Positions 21,148 through 26,621 of a stretch of 26,621 nucleotides of DNA are shown here, piece after piece. The first letter of the stretch is position 1, and every line of letters starts with the position of its first letter. The position numbers and the translations under genes were made by a program. The stretch is from Gymnopus androsaceus JB14 (Eukaryota > Basidiomycota > Agaricomycetes > Agaricales > Omphalotaceae). The stretch covers positions 1-26,621 of the forward strand of contig ML769999.1 of assembly GCA_009733575.1 (NCBI GenBank). The letters are read 5' to 3'. The notes beneath the pieces are model-generated. The model saw only the letters and a list, made by a program, of their open reading frames with translations. It was not told the origin of the DNA and searched no databases.

Positions 21148-21497
21148 ACACAAGCTTATGGATGAATTCGAACCTGTCTTGAACCTCTCATGGCTTCTGG
21201 ACAGCTTCCTAGTCTGTTACTGCTAACCAAATGAACAATTCAATAGCTTATATTAGGGTTTAAAAGTGCGGTTCATTAACTGCTTAAAAACCACTAACTG
21301 CACTGCACTGAACTGCAGTGCAGATAAAAAAACATTGCACCGGTGCAGCGGTTGCACTGCAGTGCAGTTCTTGGTTTTCTAGAATTTGGAAATTCAAATA
21401 ACCAATAAAAACTGGTGCAAACCAGTGGAGCACTGGTGCAATTTTCCATACTAAGTAAGTGTGTTGGTACTTGTAGTATGCTAAGTATTTACTTACA

Positions 21498-22162
21498 CAT
21501 CAGCAAAACCTGGGAGATGGTCATAGGAGCCATAGCAAGCCATAGCGGGTCATAGGAGCCATAGTCCTGCACAGAACTATGAGCTGCTATGGGTTCCTAT
21601 GGCTTGCTATGAGTTTCTCCAGGATCACAAAGCTGTCAACCGATTTCGGCATCAGTGTCGCTGCTTGACAGCTGTCAGTTTCTCCCGCCAACACTATATA
21701 ATGCATCGTCGTAACTGGGACTTCGACGAGCTCTGTTTCTTTCCCCCCAAGTCAGTCCTGAGCCACTTTGGTTTGGACTATGGTATGTAGTTGCATTCAA
21801 GCAATGTCTCGTCACCACCTAATGATATAGTATACTAGTTTTATTACAGATATGTAGTTATATTAGTAGTTCTACTAGTTTCGCTATGACTACAGCAATA
21901 TAATATGATTTTATGATTATTTTCATCCATTTTTGGTTTCGCGAAGTGCAACGAAGCAATTCAAAAGATTAATATATTTTTATTGAATAGAGCCATTCCA
22001 CGATCAAATGCCTCGAAACCGGTGCAATCCATAGCAACCCATAGCAGTCCATAGCAATCCATAGTTCTGGACAGATGGGTACCTTGCTATGGCTGCTATG
22101 GCTGCTATGAGTGCTGCACAGAACTGTCCAGTTCTGTGCAGCACACCCAGGTTTTGCTGATG
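21498..22162. mobile_element. 665-bp TIR element nested in the hAT-like element
   Basis: Perfect 17-bp inverted termini CATCAGCAAAACCTGGG (21498-21514 and 22146-22162). The flanks are CA on both sides, a possible 2-bp duplication. Subterminal regions contain a dozen or more CCATAGCA / TGCTATGG motifs in both orientations (21520-21610 and 22020-22110). The centre (about 21620-22015) is AT-rich without a supported gene. The termini match those of the element at 25834-26090. Superfamily not assigned. Confidence 0.85.
22111..22144. repeat. 34-bp perfect palindrome in the nested element
   Basis: GTGCTGCACAGAACTG (22111-22126) and its exact complement (22129-22144) surround a 2-nt centre. It lies just inside the right terminus of the nested element. 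A partial counterpart, CTGCACAGAACT, occurs near the left side at about 21567. It could be a transposase-binding or hairpin-forming site. Confidence 0.8.
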
Positions 22163-22259
22163 CAGTGTTTACTTACAGTACTTATCAGTACTATAGTAGG
22201 TGTTTTACTTGAGTTTCCATGCTTACTGTTACAATACTTACTTACAGTGATTACTTACT

Positions 22260-22377
22260 AACTAGTAGTAGTATACAGTAAGTACTTATGAGCATACTTA
22301 TATTAATACCAATACTTACCAACTAGTAGTAGTATACTGTAAGTACTTATGAGCATATATTAATACCAATACTTACA
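22260..22377. repeat. two-copy tandem repeat, period 61 bp
   Basis: The unit AACTAGTAGTAGTATAC.GTAAGTACTTATGAGCATA and following bases starts at 22260 and again at 22321, with a 4-bp gap in the second copy. It belongs to the internal part of the hAT-like element; the flanking sequence is also rich in CTTACTTACAGT words. Confidence 0.75.
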
Positions 22378-22746
22378 AGTTACAGTCACTTATGCTCACT
22401 AAGTACTCATGAATATTGCTACCAAATACTAGTATCAATATTAGTAGCAACCTTTACTTACTGGAATGACCTCTTTAATACATTTTTGTAGTAAATATAC
22501 AAGTTGTTAATTTTTGAAGCTACTGGAACTGCAGTTTGAACCAGTTCTGCACCAGTTTGCACTGATTAGCTGCAGAACTAGTGCAAACCGCATAACTGCA
22601 CTGAACTTGCACCGGTGCAACTTGGAACTGCAGTGCAGTGCAAGGTTTGCCAAAATTGAGTATTTTTAGTACTGGTGCAGTTTCCAGTTCTCTAAAAATG
22701 GCTCTAAAAACCAAACTGCACTGCACTTTAGAACCCTAGCTTATAT

Positions 22747-23912
22747 ATTTTCATAATTTTATAAACCTTTTGATTTCCTTCCAAGCAGGCATCTAAGTTG
22801 CTCTGTGGTCATTGCCGCATCTGCAGCCTGCTCAATATACTTCGATTGGATAACGCACAATCTTTATTGAATCATATTCTCAAAAAGTGGGATGTATTTA
22901 GATTTGTTTCATGAAGGAGTTGTTGGAATTTACAGAAAATCTATTTTAGCCCACATTACAACATACTTATGAATATATGATATCACAGGAGATATTTGCG
23001 CATACACTCACAGTATCCATCCATATACTCACAGTAGCCACTTGACTGTATGCATAGTAGCCACAGATATTCACATAGTGCCCACTTTCCTGTTATATGC
23101 ACTATGACATAGTCATTCTTAAAGGTATAAATACAGTACGTAGTTACCCATGTACCTTACCCGTTTGCCTCAGGGCCCATTCGAGGTCAAACGGCTACAC
23201 AATCATTAAAACTCCATTTCTTATTTCTAACAGGAGTAGCCCCTGGCCACTGAAGGCATCCCAGGGTTGCATAGTATGCTTAGCACTTACTTTGACATTC
23301 AGACACTAATACAGCATGAAGAAACATCATACGGGCTGGGTCAAGACTTGAAATTAGTCAACGTATCAAGCTGCAAGCACATAGGATCAGGCAGTCCCCC
23401 TTCCTCACTTGCATGGCTTGCTTCTCCAGTGTAATCCCAATATCTTCCATACACCGTGAAAATTTACCTGTCAAGTATAGCTTGACTCGGAAACACTTCA
23501 CTAGTCAGTTGTTAGTTTACCAAATTGTTTTCATTCACATTCTCAAAGCGCTCTCAATATTTCAGTGAGGACATTTGCATACCGTGTGGTACTTAAGTAT
23601 GCAGATGGGCTCAGGGTTCAGGGGAAAATTTAAATTCATTGAAGAGATATTTGCCACCAGAGAGCCTTTGAGATTCTCATGCAGATTTTCAAGCGCAGCT
23701 ACCACCATTGGCTATTTTGTCTTCTAGCATGTTCCCTCAGAAGGGTCATTAGTGAAGAAAAACCCGTTTTGATCAAGTGCTCGACCACCCTGGTTGATAT
23801 TTTTGATATCAGAAATTGAGCAAGACTGTTGCAAGATAAACACAGTACAAAAGGATATATTTCATTGACAACCAGAAGAAGCGCATTGCAGAATGCTACC
23901 TCGGGCTTTTCA
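22747..23912. other. region between two transposons; one possible exon, otherwise nothing clear
   Basis: Right after an AG at about 22789, a plus-strand stretch reads LLCGHCRICSLLNILRLDNA and continues to a stop near 22911. It is leucine-rich and could be a last exon of the F-box/LRR gene, cut off by the 1485-bp element. The remainder, to 23912, has no long frame. Short repeats of CACAGTAGCCAC type occur near 23025-23070. Confidence 0.3.
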
Positions 23913-24473
23913 TAGGGTTTTGAAGTACAATTTATTAAACTGCAAATAAATCATAAATTGTATTGTATTGTACTGCAAAATGTATCACTGAAGCTTGTAC
24001 TGATTCACAGTTTAAATCAGTACAGGTTTACAGTTTATTCAAAATGTGAAAATTGCTTAAACTGCTTTGAATCAGTTTAAATCAGTACACATTTACAGCA
24101 GGTTATACTACTGCCAACCTTGCATTAAACCTACTAAACAAGCTTACAGTGACATTTATTACTCCAATCTTGATCAAGATGTACTTTCAATAGTTTATGA
24201 GAACTTCTTATGACATGGATGTTGGAAAACATTACATATCTAGTAGCAAATAGTATATAAATGATCAGTTCATGTCAGTTTATACTGATATAAACCAATT
24301 TGAATCTGAACTGATTTAAACTCATAAATTGTATTGTATTGCACTGGTTGTATCAGTACAATCAGTACAAGTACACAGTTTAACCAGTTTTCAATAAATC
24401 TTGTACCAGTACAATTCATGATTTATTGGATTTGGACCAAATAAATTGCATTGCATTGTACTTTGAAACCCTA
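23913..24473. mobile_element. 561-bp hAT-like miniature element
   Basis: Ends TAGGGTTTTGAAGTACAA (23913-23930) and, inverted, TAGGGTTTCAAAGTACAA (24456-24473) match at 16 of 18 positions. A perfect 8-bp duplication GCTTTTCA flanks them (23905-23912 and 24474-24481). Interior motifs are ATTGTATTGTA, AATCAGTACA and CAGTTTAAA in both orientations, different from those of the 1485-bp element although the terminal TAGGGTTT is shared. No coding sequence. hAT assignment rests on duplication length and terminus. Confidence 0.93.
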
Positions 24474-24481
24474 GCTTTTCA

Positions 24482-25833
24482 CCATCACTGACTATGTTAA
24501 GTGTGCTCAAGTCACCTACATATAGTCCCCGGCACTCCATTAGTGCACTGGTAAGTATTATGAGGTATAATTGATGCACATTTAAATCTGTCGCTGTTAT
24601 AGTATACATCGAACCTGCCAACAGAGGAACCTGTATCCCACCAATGTCCCAAATGAGCAAAAAAAGTAAAATTTAGAGAGGCATTCAAGATGGATTTACT
24701 TACAGTAACAGTCGCAGCAGTGCTACAAAACTGCGCAAAAAAGGGAGAGCAGTCAGCTTCTAATAGCTTTGAACTTGGCATAGAAGCCTTCTATGCCAAG
24801 TTCAAAGCAGACAGTATCTTCTGATACCTGACTGAGGAATGGTGTATAGACAAGGGAAGCCACAGCAAAATCCAAGAGCTAAGAGAGATTTCAGTGAATA
24901 AATGCATTGCTGATAAATGAATAGGGCTTATGGTGTAAAACTTGAAAGGCATTTCGTACAAAGTGAGGATTTTGATAGGTCTCTGCTTCTCTGAATTTCA
25001 TTTGAGCTGCAGTTATATAGCTGAAACCTTGGCTTCATGGAAATATGTGCTCCAACACTCTTGTGTGTGTATGTGTCCCAACTCATATTGAACATAGAAG
25101 TAAGAAATTTGAATAAGTTGTTGAATATGCAAGGTTGGTTTGAAATAAAAAAGCTTGTAAAGTAGGTGGTACAATCAAAGACTAGTTGCAGTGGAAGCTT
25201 GGAATTTGGCCTGCACTTCCAGCTCTGAAAATGGTTTGCGGTGAAGCTGTAAACACATGGCCGTCATGGTTGAATGTAAGTACATCGGAACTAGCCAAAT
25301 ACTGACACATTCAGGCTGCCTATGTGGATGCAATAGGTTACAAATGGTCATAATCGGAATTTCATGTGAACAAGTGCATGAAGGATGTACTAGGGAGTCC
25401 GTTATGCTTGATAGGTTATAGTAGTTCATGTATAGTGTACTGGTGTTGGAGGAGCAGGAGTATGAGGTGAAGAAAGAGAAGATGGTAATGAATGAGAAGT
25501 TGATGATGAAGGACAAGAAACTGGTGAAAATAAAAAACAAGATGTTTGCAAGAAGAAGAGCAAGCTACCACCATCAAAACAAGTAGCACCCACTAAAACC
25601 TACCTGTTGGTAGACTAGTAGTACTCTTGATAACTAAATGGGTGGTGGAAATAAGGCATCAGATCATTTAGGCAAGGAAAATACAAATCCGATGGCCAAG
25701 GATGGCCAAAGGCCGCCTGTTTGTCTCTCATAAATTGAGGAGAGGAAGTACAACATTACAAGGAAGTTTCTCCAGTGTCATGATGATTTTACAATGTTAA
25801 GGAAGTAGCCTCCCCATCAAATGGCGTATGAGA
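24482..25833. other. AT-rich region with possible spliced relics, no supported gene
   Basis: A good donor GTAAGTA at about 24551 and an acceptor at about 24601 suggest a small intron of a decayed plus-strand gene, but frames are short. A minus-strand open stretch at 25175-25540 is Ser/Phe/Ile-rich low complexity. I see no recognisable domain. Confidence 0.35.
24766..24808. repeat. perfect palindrome with 21-bp arms
   Basis: Arms 24766-24786 and 24788-24808 are exact inverted copies around a single C. The left arm begins GCTTTGAACTTGG and ends ATAGAAG. Such an arm length without any mismatch is not expected by chance and would extrude or form a strong RNA hairpin. Confidence 0.9.
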
Positions 25834-26090
25834 CATCAGCAAAACCTGTATGACGTGGGCAGTGCTTGAGCGAGCTGTCCAGAGTTCCCAGCGCTCCAGC
25901 GTCCCAGCACTCAGATGGTCCAGCCGATGCAGGAGGGGGCTCCCAGAAGCTCCCAGAGGCCGCAAAATTGCCTTATTTGGAAATAACATACGATTTTATA
26001 TTTCTGACAGCACTGGCAAGCGCTGGCCAGCGCTGGGAATTCTAAGTATTGCTGTGGGAATTAAAACGCAAAATACAGGTTTTGCTGATG
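25834..26090. mobile_element. 257-bp miniature element of the CATCAGCAAAACCTG family
   Basis: Perfect 18-bp inverted termini CATCAGCAAAACCTGTAT (25834-25851 and 26073-26090), flanked by GA on both sides (possible 2-bp duplication). The first 15 bases equal those of the nested element at 21498-22162. The interior differs and carries CCAGCGCT / CCCAGC motifs in both orientations (25890-25950 and 26010-26040). No coding capacity; a MITE moved by a transposase elsewhere. Confidence 0.87.
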
Positions 26091-26236
26091 GAAGGGAATT
26101 GAACTGGGAGTGAAAACGAGTTGGAGAACAAGGTGTCTCTGCAAGGGTACTTTATTATGGGTCATGCAATGAAGCCCTCTCTGTTGCGTTCTTCTGCATA
26201 TTTGTCCTACATTTTCTTCCTAGTCTTGCCCCTGTA

Positions 26237-26621
26237 CTATGGCAGTGAGTAGCAGTAGACAGTACAAAGAGTCAAGACAGTGCAAGTCATGTCACTAGAC
26301 ACCTGTTCAATTCTTTGTGACCTCAAGTTGACTTCAAGTGCTAATGATGTATCCTGAACCTCCATGAAAAGACAGTCAAGGCGTGCTTCCTCCTCAGGGT
26401 CTCCCTCGCCATCTAGGATCTCTAAATCATCATCAGACTCCAACTCAGCAGCACTTTTTCTGCACTCTTCCACTGACATGTAATGCGCATCCAACAGCAG
26501 TGGGCAACACGCATGAGCTAGAGGTTCATTATGCCAAATATCATGCTTGGGTTTGTCAAGCAGATGAAGCTCACAGAAAAACTCAATGCAGTAAGGTATT
26601 CCCCAATGGATGGTTGTTGGA
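26237..26621 (-). CDS. C-terminal part of an unrecognised protein, 5' end outside window
   Basis: The minus strand is open from the right edge to a stop at 26237-26239 (about 128 codons). It reads IHWGIPYCIEFFCELHLLDK, then ...KHDIWHNEPLAHACCPLLLD and an acidic stretch ESDDDLEILDGEGDPEEE followed by LDCLFMEVQDTSLALEVNL. The composition is protein-like, with no repeats. A GTGTCT at about 26304 could be an intron donor, so the real C-terminus may lie further on. No family recognised; a transposon-related gene is possible in this element-rich area. Confidence 0.5.
   Translation of the reverse strand, partial: PTTIHWGIPYCIEFFCELHLLDKPKHDIWHNEPLAHACCPLLLDAHYMSVEECRKSAAELESDDDLEILDGEGDPEEEARLDCLFMEVQDTSLALEVNLRSQRIEQVSSDMTCTVLTLCTVYCYSLP

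Larger units (their letters stand above)
21254..22738. mobile_element. 1485-bp hAT-like element carrying a nested insertion
   Basis: The ends TAGGGTTTAAAAGTGC (21254-21269) and, inverted, TAGGGTTCTAAAGTGC (22723-22738) match at 14 of 16 positions. They are flanked by a perfect 8-bp duplication GCTTATAT at 21246-21253 and 22739-22746. The TAGGGTT-type terminus with 8-bp duplication fits the hAT superfamily. Subterminal regions on both sides (21290-21440, 22530-22730) are packed with CTGCAGTGCAG, ACTGCACTG and ACTGGTGCA motifs in both orientations. No transposase is encoded. Without the nested 665-bp element and one copy of its 2-bp flank the element would be about 818 bp. It lies just beyond the F-box relic. 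Confidence 0.92.

Noticed and set aside
25175..25540. Minus-strand 121-codon frame rich in Phe, Ser, Ile
   Set aside because: Low-complexity composition caused by GA-rich DNA; no start context or conserved motif.

Overview
The window looks like nuclear DNA of a mushroom-forming fungus (Basidiomycota, probably Agaricomycetes). Genes lie on both strands and are cut by many introns of about 47-90 nt with GT..AG borders and CTAAY-like branch sites. The gene families also fit: a RecQ-type helicase beside a DUF6589 protein, a PCP-monooxygenase-like flavoprotein, a Spherulin-4 secreted protein, a secreted M35-like metallopeptidase and a coiled-coil/F-box/LRR gene. All exon models come from reading splice sites by eye and joining frames by family similarity; no alignment was run.

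Layout. 1-5974: a divergent pair sharing a 230-bp promoter, with a DUF6589 gene on the minus strand (runs off the left edge, one-base frameshift) and an apparently intact six-exon RecQ-like helicase on the plus strand. 6850-9022: ten-exon FAD-dependent aromatic-hydroxylase-like monooxygenase. 9399-10723: secreted HExxH metallopeptidase. 11004-11095 (-): intron-bearing, damaged tRNA-Asn(GUU)-like gene. 11358-12181 (-): NAD(P)-binding Rossmann protein. 12786-13328: tandem repeat array directly upstream of a secreted Spherulin-4 family gene (13444-14401). 15415-15935: small protein with an XPA-C-terminal-like motif, followed by decayed coding relics (16190-17250). 17618-18256 (-): unrecognised serine/proline-rich protein. 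18905-21147: F-box gene broken by a 649-bp transposable element and by a one-base frameshift.

From about 21.2 kb to the right end the sequence is AT-rich and full of short inverted-repeat elements. A 1485-bp hAT-like element (8-bp target duplication GCTTATAT) carries a nested 665-bp element. A second hAT-like element of 561 bp has the target duplication GCTTTTCA. A 257-bp element has the same termini as the nested one. Between them lie a 21-bp-arm perfect palindrome and a 34-bp perfect palindrome. The last 385 bp hold the C-terminal part of an unrecognised minus-strand gene.

The genes do not form one pathway. The left half is ordinary gene space with accessory enzymes and secreted proteins; the right quarter is a transposon graveyard eating into an F-box gene. 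The best candidates for something little described are the divergent RecQ/DUF6589 module and the set of non-autonomous elements that share termini but carry different interiors and their own subterminal repeat motifs. Three separate frame breaks sit in short homopolymers or gene relics, so sequencing error should be excluded before calling them all biological.
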